Below, in pieces: positions 41,448-50,200 of a stretch of 64,000 nucleotides of DNA. The translations under genes and the position numbers were made by a program. The notes beneath the pieces are model-generated. The model was not told where the DNA came from and did not search any database. It saw nothing but the letters and a program-made list of their open reading frames with translations. The DNA comes from Mycobacterium aquaticum (lineage in GTDB: Bacteria > Actinomycetota > Actinomycetes > Mycobacteriales > Mycobacteriaceae), in contig NZ_MVHF01000008.1 in assembly GCF_002086485.1 (NCBI RefSeq), positions 124,001 to 188,000 on the forward strand, written 5' to 3'. Within the stretch, counting starts at the first letter, position 1. The number at the start of each line of letters is the position of its first letter.

Positions 41448-43025
41448 GTGCGTGTCATCCCCGCTGAGCTGACCAAACGGTACGTCGAGCAAGGGTGGTG
41501 GCGCCCCGAGACGCTGGGACAAATGCTGGCCGAAGGTTTGGCCGCCAGCCCGGACGCCGGCTTTCACGCGCACTCCGAGATACGCCCCTACGCGGGAACC
41601 TTCGCCGACGTCGAACGCACCGCCCGGCGACTGGCCGCGGGCCTGGCCGAACGCGGCGTCGGCCCGGGCGACGTGGTGGCATTGCAGCTGCCCAACTGGA
41701 TGGAAGCCGCGGCCGCCTTCTGGGCGTCGGCGTTCCTCGGCGCCGTCACCGTACCGATCGTGCATTTCTACGGTCGCAAGGAACTCGCTCACATCATGAC
41801 GACCGCGAAACCGAAGGTCTTCATCACCACAGAGCAGTTCGGCCGCATGACGTTTGTGCCCGACCTGTGCGCCGACGTGCCGATCGTGGGGCTTGTGGGC
41901 GACCAGAGTTTCGATGACCTGCTGGCCGACGAGCCGATGGCCGCCACCCTGCCTGCCGACCCGTCCGGGCCCGCGCTCATCGCCTTCACGTCGGGCACCA
42001 CCCGAGCGCCCAAGGGGGTCATCCACAGTCATCAGACGTTGGCATTCGAGACCCGTCAGCTGCTGGCGAACTATCCGCCCAACCGGGGTCGCCAGCTCAC
42101 CGCCACCCCGGTCGGGCACTTCATCGGCATGGTCGGCGCCTTTCTGATCCCCGTCCTCGAGGGCGCCCCGATCGACCTGTGCGATGTGTGGGATCCCGGC
42201 AAGGTGCTCAAACTCCTTGACGCCGAGGGGATGTCGATCGGCGGCGGGCCGCCGTATTTCGTCACCAGCCTGCTCGACCACCCGGACTGCACCGAGGCGC
42301 ACCGGTCGCGGTTCACCACCGTCGGGCTGGGTGGGTCCACCGTGCCGGCCGCGGTCACCCGTCGGCTGGCCGACCTCGGCATGTTCGTCTTCCGCGCGTA
42401 CGGCAGCACCGAGCATCCGTCGATCACCGGTTCGGGGCCGTCGGCGCCGGAAGCCAAACGGCTGTTCACCGACGGCAACCCGCGGCCCGGAGTGGAGATC
42501 CGGCTCGGCCCGGACGGCGAGATCTTCAGTCGGGGGCCGGATCTGTGCCTGGGCTACACCGACGACGAGCTGACGGCCAAGTGTTTCGACGCCGACGGCT
42601 GGTACCGCACCGGGGACATCGGCGTGCTCGACGACGACGGCTATCTGACCATCACCGATCGCACCGCCGACCTGATCATCCGCGGCGGCGAGAACATCAG
42701 CGCCATCGAGGTCGAAGATGTGCTGCTGACGATGCCCGAAGTGGTCGAGGCGGTGGTGGTGGCCGCACCCGACGCCCGACTCGGCGAACGCGTCGCCGCC
42801 GTCCTGCGGATCGGGGCCGGGCATGCCATGCCGTCGCTGGACCGGGTCCGGACGCACTTCGAGCGGGCCGGGGTGGCGCGCCAGAAATGGCCGGAGGAGC
42901 TTCACGAGGTTCCAGCCGGGCAGGACTATCCGCGCACGGCGAGCGGGAAGGTGCAGAAGTTCGTCATCCGGCGCGAGCTCGCGTGCAGCGCCGCCAGGGG
43001 CGGGATTGCGACATCCACAAAGTGA
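41448..43025 (+). CDS. acyl-CoA ligase (FadD-like, AMP-forming)
   Basis: A 525-residue AMP-forming ligase. The ATP loop is FTSGTTRAPKGV. Later motifs are YGSTEHPS, DGWYRTGDIG, DRTADLIIRGGENIS and PRTASGKVQKF (catalytic Lys). It activates a carboxylic acid to the acyl-CoA. The start is the GTG that reads VRVIPAELTKRY, 7 bases after a TAACAT box, so the mRNA is probably leaderless. Its stop codon overlaps operator site J, which suggests a separate promoter for the next gene. Confidence 0.9.
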   Translation: MRVIPAELTKRYVEQGWWRPETLGQMLAEGLAASPDAGFHAHSEIRPYAGTFADVERTARRLAAGLAERGVGPGDVVALQLPNWMEAAAAFWASAFLGAVTVPIVHFYGRKELAHIMTTAKPKVFITTEQFGRMTFVPDLCADVPIVGLVGDQSFDDLLADEPMAATLPADPSGPALIAFTSGTTRAPKGVIHSHQTLAFETRQLLANYPPNRGRQLTATPVGHFIGMVGAFLIPVLEGAPIDLCDVWDPGKVLKLLDAEGMSIGGGPPYFVTSLLDHPDCTEAHRSRFTTVGLGGSTVPAAVTRRLADLGMFVFRAYGSTEHPSITGSGPSAPEAKRLFTDGNPRPGVEIRLGPDGEIFSRGPDLCLGYTDDELTAKCFDADGWYRTGDIGVLDDDGYLTITDRTADLIIRGGENISAIEVEDVLLTMPEVVEAVVVAAPDARLGERVAAVLRIGAGHAMPSLDRVRTHFERAGVARQKWPEELHEVPAGQDYPRTASGKVQKFVIRRELACSAARGGIATSTK

Positions 43026-43038
43026 GAATAATATTCTC
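43024..43038. promoter_or_regulatory. operator of the GAGAAT/ATTCTC family (site J)
   Basis: GAGAATAATATTCTC, a perfect inverted repeat with a 3-base spacer. It begins inside the ligase stop codon and lies 22 bases before the amidohydrolase ATG, after which GGAG serves as ribosome site. It implies an internal promoter in an otherwise continuous rightward gene series. Confidence 0.6.
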
Positions 43039-43060
43039 GTGAACCGAAAAGGAGCATTTC

Positions 43061-44251
43061 ATGGGGCAACTGTCGCACCGCGTCGACATTCCGTTTCCGC
43101 TGTTCGATGCGGACAACCACCTCTATGAGCCGCCAGAGGCGTTGCTGACCTACCTGCCCAAGGAGTACCAAGACGTCGTCCAGTACGTCGAGGTCAAGGG
43201 CCGCACCAAGATTGCGATCAAGGGTCAGATCAGCAACTACATCCCCAACCCGACGTTCTCGGTGGTCGCCAAGCCAGGGGCGTGGGAGGAGTACTTCAAG
43301 TTCGGCAACCCCGACGGCAAGAGCAAGCGTGAGCTGTTCGGCGAACCGATGAAGTCCATCCCGGCGTTCTTCGAGCCGGCGCCGCGCCTCGAGCTGATGG
43401 ACCAGCTGGGCGTGGATCGCTCGCTGATGTTCCCGACCCTGGCCAGCCTCATCGAAGAGCGGCTGCGCGACGATCCGATCGCCATCCACGTCCTGATCCA
43501 CTCACTCAACCAGTGGCTCGACGAGGTCTGGGGCTTCAACTACAAGAACCGCATCTTCACCACGCCGGTCATCACGCTGCCGATCGTGGAGAAGGCCATC
43601 GAGGAACTCGAGTGGGCCGTGAAGCGCGGGGCGCGCGCCATCCTGGTCCGGCCTGCGCCGGTGCCCGGCTTCCGTGGCCCGCGGTCCTTCGCGCTGCCCG
43701 AGTTCGACCCGTTCTGGCAGAAGTGCGTCGAATACGACGTGTTCGTCGGCATGCACTCATCCGACAGCGGTTACTCGCGCTACACCTCCGAATGGGACGG
43801 CGCCGCACAGGAGATGCTGCCCTTCCAGACCAATGCCATGTCGATCCTCAACGAATGGCGCCCGATCCAGGATGCGGTCGCCTCGTGGGTCATCCACGGC
43901 GCGCTCTTCCGCTTCCCGAAGCTCAAGGTTGGGATCGTCGAGGCCGGCTCGAAATGGATGTTCCCCCTGCTCGATTCGATGACCGAGGTGTACAAGAAGG
44001 CGCCCGAGGCGTTCTTGGGCAACCCGATGGAGGAGATCAAGAACCGCATCTTCGTCAGCCCGTTCTACGAGGAGGGCATCGACGATCTGATCAACCTCAT
44101 CGGGGTGGACCAGGTGCTCTACGGGTCGGACTGGCCGCATCCCGAGGGCCTCGCCGAGCCGACGCACTACGTGACCGCACTCGAGCACCTGTCGATGGAG
44201 GACCAGGCCAAGATCATGGGTGGCAACCTCGGCCGCCTAGTCACGGTGTGA
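43061..44251 (+). CDS. amidohydrolase-2 family metal-dependent hydrolase
   Basis: A 396-residue amidohydrolase-2 protein. Conserved residues are in LFDADNHLYE, VGMHSSDS and YGSDWPHPEG, so the acidic and His residues expected for metal binding are all kept. It is the third member of the family in the window, more distant from the pair at 13-15 kb. A C-C hydrolase or decarboxylase function on a degradation intermediate is likely. AAAAGGAG lies upstream of the ATG. It is followed by an acyl-CoA ligase gene. Confidence 0.9.
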   Translation: MGQLSHRVDIPFPLFDADNHLYEPPEALLTYLPKEYQDVVQYVEVKGRTKIAIKGQISNYIPNPTFSVVAKPGAWEEYFKFGNPDGKSKRELFGEPMKSIPAFFEPAPRLELMDQLGVDRSLMFPTLASLIEERLRDDPIAIHVLIHSLNQWLDEVWGFNYKNRIFTTPVITLPIVEKAIEELEWAVKRGARAILVRPAPVPGFRGPRSFALPEFDPFWQKCVEYDVFVGMHSSDSGYSRYTSEWDGAAQEMLPFQTNAMSILNEWRPIQDAVASWVIHGALFRFPKLKVGIVEAGSKWMFPLLDSMTEVYKKAPEAFLGNPMEEIKNRIFVSPFYEEGIDDLINLIGVDQVLYGSDWPHPEGLAEPTHYVTALEHLSMEDQAKIMGGNLGRLVTV

Positions 44252-44309
44252 CACAAAGCCGCGCTGTGACGTTCAAGGGCGCCCTGCGTCCGTTGAGGAG
44301 CAGCGGCTG

Positions 44310-45770
44310 ATGACGCAATGGCGGACCATCCCCGAGATGGTGCGCAGCGCTGCGGACCGGTTCGGCGACGCCGAAGCCGTCGTCGACGGTCCGCTGCGGC
44401 TGTCCTTCGCCGAAGTCGCCGAACGCATCCGCACCGCCGCAGGCGCGTTCGCCCGCTCCGGGGTCGGCAAGGGGGACCGGGTCGCGCTATGGGCGCCCAA
44501 CTCCGCGGAGTGGATCATCGCGGCGTTCGGCCTGATGACTGCGGGCGGGGTGCTCGTCCCGGTGAACACCCGGTTCAAGACCGATGAGGCTGCCGACGTC
44601 ATCGCCCGTAGCGGTGCCAAGGCGGTACTGGTCCAAAGAGGTTTCCTGGGACAGGATTTCGACATACCGGGCGTTCCGACGATCGATCTGAAGTCGGATT
44701 TCCTCAGTCGTGGTACGCCATTCGAGTGTGTGGTCGACGGCGGCGACATCGCAGATGTCATCTACACCAGCGGTACGACCGGGCGCCCCAAGGGCGCCAT
44801 GATGAATCACAGTCAGACCCTTCGGATGTACGAGGAGTGGGCGACACTGGCGGACCTGCGCGAGGGCGACCGCTACCTGATGATCAACCCGTACTTCCAC
44901 ACCTTCGGGCTGAAGGCGGGCCTGGTGGCGTCGTTCCTGCGGGGTGCGACGATGTTGCCGGTCGCGGTGTTCGACATCCAGCGGGCGGTGGATCTCATTG
45001 CCGCGGAACGGATCACGATGCTTCCCGGCCCGCCGACGCTGTACCACTCGCTCCTGACGGTCACTGACAAGAGCAGATTGGCGACGTTGCGGGCCGGGGT
45101 CACCGGCGCCGCCGACATCCCGGTCGAACTCGTCCGCCGCATCCACGACGAGTTGCCGTTCCAGACGCTGATGACGGGATACGGGCTCACCGAAGCCGGC
45201 AATGTCACGCTGTCGCGGCCGGGAGATTCGTCGGTGGATGTCGCGACGACGGCCGGTCTGCCGTGTGAGGGCGTCGAGGTGCGGGTGGCCGACGACGGTG
45301 AGGTGCTGGTCCGCGGGTACAGCGTCATGCAGGGGTACCTCGAGGATCCCATCGCGACCGCCGAAGCCATCGACGCCGACGGCTGGCTGCACACCGGGGA
45401 CCTCGGTGAGTTCACCGAGTCGGGCCGACTGAGGATCGTCGGACGCAAGAAGGACATGTTCATCGTCGGCGGCTTCAACGCCTACCCGGCCGAGATCGAG
45501 GGATACCTGCTGGAGCATCCCGCCGTCGCGCAGGTGGCCGTCATCGGCGTCGCCGACGACAGGCTCGGGCAGGTTGGTAAGGCGTTCGTCGTACTCGACG
45601 AAAACCCTGGTGCCGCAGGGACTTCCGCCGATGAGTTGCTCGCCTGGAGTCGCGAGCGCATGGCGGGCTACAAGGTGCCGCGTTACCTGGAGTTCCTCGA
45701 CGAGCTACCCCTCAATGCGACAGGCAAGGTGATGAAGGATCGGCTCGGGACGCGACTCGGTGCCGGTTAA
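44310..45770 (+). CDS. acyl-CoA ligase (FadD3-like, AMP-forming)
   Basis: A 486-residue AMP-forming ligase. Motifs are YTSGTTGRPKGAMM, YGLTEAGNV, DGWLHTGDLG, GRKKDMFIVGGFNAYPAE and LPLNATGKV with the catalytic Lys. It resembles the shorter FadD ligases, such as FadD3 of M. tuberculosis, which activates steroid-ring-derived propanoates; that is a family resemblance, not proof of substrate. GAGGAG lies upstream of the ATG. A perfect 12-base hairpin follows. Confidence 0.9.
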   Translation: MTQWRTIPEMVRSAADRFGDAEAVVDGPLRLSFAEVAERIRTAAGAFARSGVGKGDRVALWAPNSAEWIIAAFGLMTAGGVLVPVNTRFKTDEAADVIARSGAKAVLVQRGFLGQDFDIPGVPTIDLKSDFLSRGTPFECVVDGGDIADVIYTSGTTGRPKGAMMNHSQTLRMYEEWATLADLREGDRYLMINPYFHTFGLKAGLVASFLRGATMLPVAVFDIQRAVDLIAAERITMLPGPPTLYHSLLTVTDKSRLATLRAGVTGAADIPVELVRRIHDELPFQTLMTGYGLTEAGNVTLSRPGDSSVDVATTAGLPCEGVEVRVADDGEVLVRGYSVMQGYLEDPIATAEAIDADGWLHTGDLGEFTESGRLRIVGRKKDMFIVGGFNAYPAEIEGYLLEHPAVAQVAVIGVADDRLGQVGKAFVVLDENPGAAGTSADELLAWSRERMAGYKVPRYLEFLDELPLNATGKVMKDRLGTRLGAG

Positions 45771-45803
45771 GCACAGTGCTGACACAGCTCGTAAATAACA
45801 TTT

Positions 45804-45831
45804 CCGCAGATAAATGGGCATTTATCTGCGG
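45804..45831. terminator. perfect 12-base hairpin downstream of the ligase gene
   Basis: CCGCAGATAAAT and ATTTATCTGCGG form a perfect 12-base stem with a 4-base loop (GGGC). It starts 34 bases after the ligase stop codon. A T-rich tail is absent, so it could also be a protein-binding dyad. Confidence 0.55.
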
Positions 45832-45869
45832 TCTGTAGATGATGTAGTGTCGGGGCACTACCCAAAACT

Positions 45870-45884
45870 GATAACGTGATTCTC
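45870..45884. promoter_or_regulatory. weak operator of the GAGAAT/ATTCTC family (site K)
   Basis: GATAAC, 3 bases, ATTCTC: one perfect half-site and one with two mismatches. It is 34 bases before the start of the Mce-associated membrane protein pair, the position expected for promoter control. Confidence 0.3.
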
Positions 45885-45918
45885 GTTAAGCAGGCTGCTG
45901 AACGGACAGGAGGTCGAC

Positions 45919-46743
45919 ATGCCGTCCCGCAAGCCTTCAGCGTCGCTACTCGATAGTAGCCAAGACGACCCGTCTCCGGAGGACGCATTGGCGCTGGCCG
46001 AACAGGCCGAGGCGGAAGCCGAGGAAGCCGAGGCCGTCGCCGCAGCCGCGCGCGCCAGAGCGCGTGCGATCCGGCTCCGCAACCAGGCTGCGGCCCGGGA
46101 ACTGCTGGCCGGCAACGACACTGAGGCCGAGCCCTCGTCGGTCGGGTCGACCGTGACGGAGCAGGCTCCACCAGCCGAGACTGACGTCGCCGAAGATGCG
46201 GAAGCACCGGAAGAAGTAGACGAGGCGCAGGCGCGTCGACGGCGGTTGCACATCCCGCGGCTGTTCTGGAAAGTCCTGGCGAGCTGCCTGGCGATCATCG
46301 CCATCTGTGCGCTGCTCGGCGCCAGCGGCTTCATGCTCTGGAAGCACGGTCAGGCCGATCATCGTCGCCAGCTCACGGCGGAGTTCACCGCGGCGGCCCG
46401 GCAGAGTGTCGTGACGCTGATGTCGCTGGACTTCAACCACGTTCAGGACGACGTGAAGAACATCCTGGAAAACTCGACCGGAGATTTCAAAAAAGACTTC
46501 GAGGCCCAGCAGAACGACTTCATCAAGCTTGCCCAGCAATCCAAGGTCGTGACCGAGTCGACTGTCAACGCCGCAGCGGTCGACACCATGAGCGACGACA
46601 ACGCAGTGGTCCTCGTCGCGGCCACTACCCGTGTCACCAACACCGCAGGCGCCCAGCAGCAGCCGCGGTCCTGGCGGGTCGCGGTGAGCCTGGACAGGGA
46701 GGGCGGTCAGATCAAGCTGGCGAAAGTTGAGTTCGTACCGTGA
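45919..46743 (+). CDS. Mce-associated membrane protein, first of a pair
   Basis: A 274-residue protein. The N-terminal third is an acidic and Ala-rich coiled-coil-like region (EQAEAEAEEAEAVAAAARAR). One membrane segment follows (about residues 117-140, VLASCLAIIAICALLGASG), then an extracytoplasmic domain of the type found in Mam proteins (FTAAARQSVVTLMSLDFNHVQ). Mam proteins stabilise Mce transporters. The ATG has AGGAGG upstream. It lies 11 kb downstream of mceF, separated by degradation genes, and a weak operator (site K) precedes it. Confidence 0.85.
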   Translation: MPSRKPSASLLDSSQDDPSPEDALALAEQAEAEAEEAEAVAAAARARARAIRLRNQAAARELLAGNDTEAEPSSVGSTVTEQAPPAETDVAEDAEAPEEVDEAQARRRRLHIPRLFWKVLASCLAIIAICALLGASGFMLWKHGQADHRRQLTAEFTAAARQSVVTLMSLDFNHVQDDVKNILENSTGDFKKDFEAQQNDFIKLAQQSKVVTESTVNAAAVDTMSDDNAVVLVAATTRVTNTAGAQQQPRSWRVAVSLDREGGQIKLAKVEFVP

Positions 46744-47336
46744 CCGTGAAGCCTGACACCGAAGAACTCGATGTGTTCGACCTGGTCGAACTCGAGGACG
46801 CCGCAGACGTAGCAGACATCGAGACCGGCAAGCGGCGGTGGTGGACACCCTTGCTGCGCCACTGGTTTCCGTTGACGCTGGCATTGGCGCTGGTGTTGTC
46901 GGCTGCGTTGGCCGGGTGGTTGTGCTTCGCGCAGTACCGACCGGACCGCGCGACCGATCAGCCCGTGCAGCAGACGGTTCTCAAGGCCGCGACGGACGGC
47001 ACCGTGGCGTTGCTGTCGTACAAGCCGGACAGCCTCGATCACGACTTCACCACCGCCAAGGCGCATCTCACCGGTGACTTCTTGTCGTATTACAACAAGT
47101 TCACCCAGGAGATCGTCACGCCCGCCGCCAAACAGAAGGCGGTGTCCACCTCAGCGGCCGTGGTACGCAGCGCGGTGATGGAGATGCACCCTGATTCGGC
47201 GGTGGTGATGGTCTTCGTCAATCAAGCGACCACGAGTAACCAGAACCCGGACGGCAGCTTTGCGGCCAGCACGGTCAAGGTAGGGCTGACCGAGGTCGAC
47301 GGTAGCTGGCTGATCTCGTCCTTCGACCCGGTCTGA
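46740..47336 (+). CDS. Mce-associated membrane protein, second of a pair
   Basis: A 198-residue protein. An acidic cytoplasmic N-terminus precedes one membrane segment (about residues 42-60, LTLALALVLSAALAGWLCF) and a Mam-type periplasmic domain (LLSYKPDSLDHDFTTAKAHL, DGSWLISSFDPV). Its GTG overlaps the upstream stop codon (GTGA), so the pair is co-translated and likely forms one complex with the Mce system. It marks the right end of the island. Confidence 0.87.
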   Translation: MTVKPDTEELDVFDLVELEDAADVADIETGKRRWWTPLLRHWFPLTLALALVLSAALAGWLCFAQYRPDRATDQPVQQTVLKAATDGTVALLSYKPDSLDHDFTTAKAHLTGDFLSYYNKFTQEIVTPAAKQKAVSTSAAVVRSAVMEMHPDSAVVMVFVNQATTSNQNPDGSFAASTVKVGLTEVDGSWLISSFDPV

Positions 47337-47412
47337 CCGGCGCCGCCAAGCGGTGGAAAGCCTGCCGCCCCGGTACCGTCAGCGTCGACACCGACCGGGA
47401 GGACGCTACGAC

Positions 47413-48684
47413 GTGACCGAGGGCGATTCGAATTCGCCGGTGCAGACCCACCGGATCCGCCGGATGTCGGGACGCGATCCCCATGAACGGCACCGGGTGT
47501 CCTCGCCGCTGGAGTTGTTGTTCGACCTGACGTTCGCGATCGCGTTCGGGGTGGCGGCCTCACAGTTTGCTCATCTGCTGGCCGAGGGACACGTGGGCGA
47601 CGGGCTGCTGGGGTTCGGCTTCGCGGCGTTCGCCATCTGGTGGGCATGGATGAACTTCAGTTGGTTCGCGTCGGCATACGACACCGACGACTGGATCTAC
47701 CGGCTGACGACCATGGTGCAGATGGTCGGGGTCATCATCTTGGCTCTGGGGCTCCCGCAGACGTTCGCCTCCATCGAGCACGGCGGCCACGTGAACAACA
47801 GCGTCATGGTCGCCGGGTATGTGGTCATGCGAATTGCCATGGTGGCGCAGTGGTTACGGGCCGCACGTCAGGATCCGGCTCGGCGTGCCGCCTGCCTGAC
47901 GTATGCCACCGTCATCGTCGTCGCGCAAATCGGCTGGATCACCCAAATCTTGGTGAGCACGTCGGTGGGGGTCTTCGCGGCGGGCGCACTGGTGCTGATG
48001 GCACTGGAGATGTCCGGGCCGTTCTTCGCCGAGCGCCGCATGGGTGGCACGCCCTGGCATGCCCACCACATCGCCGAGCGGTACAGCCTGCTGGCCATCA
48101 TCGCGCTCGGCGAGGGTGTGGTCGGGACGGTGGCATCGCTGTCGGCCGCGGTCGGTGAACACGGCTGGTCCGCCGACGCTGTCGTGCTCGCCGTGGCAGG
48201 CACGGGGCTCACCTTCGGCATGTGGTGGGTGTACTTCCTGGTGCCCGCGGCGGAGTTGCTGCACGCCCACCGCGAGGTCTCGTTCCTGTACGGGTATCTG
48301 CACCTGTTCGTGTTCGGCGCGATCGTGGCGACCGGCGCCGGGCTGCACGTCGCCGCGTTCTACGTCGAAGAGCAGTCCGAGTTGAGCACCGTGGCCACCG
48401 TGCTTTCGGTCGCGATCCCGGTCGCCGTCTACATCACCGCGATGTTCGTCATCTACACAATGTTGGTCGGCACGGTCGACGTCTTCCACACCGGACTGCT
48501 GGTGGGGGCGGGCGCGGTACTGGCCGCCGCGGTGGCGATGGCCGCTGCCGACATTCCGCTGGCGCCGTGCCTGCTGGTCGTGACGGCGGCGCCGATGGTG
48601 ATCGTGGCCGGCTTCGAACTCGTGGGCCACCGGCACGCCAGGAAGATCGTCGCCAGACGGCTGGCCGATCAGCGCGGCGGGTGA
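47413..48684 (+). CDS. low temperature requirement A (LtrA) family membrane protein
   Basis: A 423-residue polytopic membrane protein. The LtrA signature SSPLELLFDLTFAIAFG and the later AERYSLLAIIALGEGVVG are both present, with about ten to twelve hydrophobic segments. The function of the family is unknown. The GTG reading VTEGDSNSP has GGGAGG about 9 bases upstream. Its 3' end overlaps the convergent MFS gene by 16 bases. It shows no operator of the island and probably does not belong to it. Confidence 0.88.
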   Translation: MTEGDSNSPVQTHRIRRMSGRDPHERHRVSSPLELLFDLTFAIAFGVAASQFAHLLAEGHVGDGLLGFGFAAFAIWWAWMNFSWFASAYDTDDWIYRLTTMVQMVGVIILALGLPQTFASIEHGGHVNNSVMVAGYVVMRIAMVAQWLRAARQDPARRAACLTYATVIVVAQIGWITQILVSTSVGVFAAGALVLMALEMSGPFFAERRMGGTPWHAHHIAERYSLLAIIALGEGVVGTVASLSAAVGEHGWSADAVVLAVAGTGLTFGMWWVYFLVPAAELLHAHREVSFLYGYLHLFVFGAIVATGAGLHVAAFYVEEQSELSTVATVLSVAIPVAVYITAMFVIYTMLVGTVDVFHTGLLVGAGAVLAAAVAMAAADIPLAPCLLVVTAAPMVIVAGFELVGHRHARKIVARRLADQRGG

Positions 48685-49937
48685 GCCTCGAAGCCTTCCA
48701 GCAACATTCGCTCCTGCTCGACCCGCATCAGCTTTCTGGCCTTGCTGCGGGTGATGAGAATGCCGACGGTGGCCAGCACCCAGACTGCGTACTGAACAGC
48801 CCAGGCGACCCGGAACGAGGCGGCCGAATAGTCGCCGGCATGAGCCAGGATCAGCCCCATGGACTGCATGACCAGCAGCGCCGCCAGGAAACCGCCCATG
48901 TTCACCATGCCCTGAGCCGTCCCCAGCGTGGCGCTCGGGTTGAAGGTACGGGCGAAGTCGAAACCGACCATCGAACCAGGCCCGCCCACCGAGATGATCA
49001 CGACGAGCGTCACCAACAGCCACAGCGGGGCGCGGCCGGGCAGCGCGAGCACGACCGTCCAGATCAAGGCATTGCTGCCGACGATGGCAAGCACCAACCG
49101 CGATCGTCGGTGCGGGTGGCGGCCCGTGAAGATCCCGATCGCAATGCCCGCGGTGATCGCGACGACGACCGAAAGCGTCAGCAGAGAACCGGCGACGGCG
49201 GTGGAGAGGCCCTGCGCGACGGTCAGATAGGGCACGCCCCACATCAGCGCGAACACCGTCACCGAGAACTGGGTGCCCATGTGGGTGAAGAAGCCCAGCC
49301 TGGTGCCGGGGCGCAGCCACACCGTCTTCACGCTCGCCAGGATGTCGTGGACGGTGGTGGTCTCGGCGGCGACGACCCGGCCGTGCGGGGTGTTGCGGAC
49401 CAGCGCGAAGGCCAGTGCCATCGCAACCACTCCGAACACGGCGACGGACAGATAAGCCGGTGTCCAGCCGGAGCCGGTGAGCAGCGCGAGGAAGGGCACC
49501 GCGGACAACACCTGGCCGAGCTGCCCGCAGATGCCGGTCAACTGGGTGACCAACGGGACCTGTGACGGCTTGAACCAGTGCGGCACCAGCCGGAGCACCG
49601 ATATGAATGTCACCGCGTCGCCGAGGCCGACGACGGCGCGGGCCGCGAAGGCCGCGGGCAGCGATTCGCTCAGTGCCAGTACCAGCTGTCCCGTGGCCAT
49701 CAGCCCCGCGCCGGAGACGATGAGTATGCGCGAGCCGAAGCGATCGAGCAGCAGCCCGGCGGGCACCTGCGCGCCGGCGTAGACGATCACCTGCAGCACG
49801 ACGAAGCTCGACAGCACACTCGGATTGGCGGCAAACCGGTCAGCGGCCTGCAAACCGGAAACGCCGAGAGTGGTGCGGTCGAGTACCGCGACGATGTACG
49901 CGAGCAGTCCGGTGGCCCAGACGATCCAGGGACGCAC
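48669..49937 (-). CDS. major facilitator superfamily (MFS) transporter
   Basis: A 422-residue, about twelve-helix MFS permease. The N-terminal TTLGVSGLQAADRF and VPAGLLLDRFGSR (the conserved loop 2-3 motif) are typical of anion or organic-acid carriers. The direction and substrate are unknown. The GTG start follows AAAGG. It is divergent from the MerR gene, which may regulate it, and overlaps LtrA convergently at the 3' end. Confidence 0.88.
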   Translation of the reverse strand: MRPWIVWATGLLAYIVAVLDRTTLGVSGLQAADRFAANPSVLSSFVVLQVIVYAGAQVPAGLLLDRFGSRILIVSGAGLMATGQLVLALSESLPAAFAARAVVGLGDAVTFISVLRLVPHWFKPSQVPLVTQLTGICGQLGQVLSAVPFLALLTGSGWTPAYLSVAVFGVVAMALAFALVRNTPHGRVVAAETTTVHDILASVKTVWLRPGTRLGFFTHMGTQFSVTVFALMWGVPYLTVAQGLSTAVAGSLLTLSVVVAITAGIAIGIFTGRHPHRRSRLVLAIVGSNALIWTVVLALPGRAPLWLLVTLVVIISVGGPGSMVGFDFARTFNPSATLGTAQGMVNMGGFLAALLVMQSMGLILAHAGDYSAASFRVAWAVQYAVWVLATVGILITRSKARKLMRVEQERMLLEGFEAHPPR

Positions 49938-50200
49938 TCGCGGCCTTTCGTCGAACGGATTGTCTCAATGTCGTGCAACATGGTCGCGCACCTGGGCTGT
50001 CGCTTTCCAATTCTGGCCGGGTGAATTGACTCACCGCGTCCCGACATCGACATATGCCTAGTTGGCTGTGATTGCAGGGGCAGGTGTGGGTTCTTGTCGC
50101 CCGAACGACATACCTGCAGATGAAAGCTTTGATAGCTCATTCAACAAATGACTCTGTGACGACAGCGAAACTTCGCTCGGAGCTGATTGGCCGGGGTAGG

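Noticed and set aside
41391..42905. Long N-terminal extension of the enoyl-CoA hydratase frame across the ligase gene
   Set aside because: It runs antisense through a ligase with full AMP-forming motifs; the hydratase begins at the ATG at 41390 with a ribosome site.
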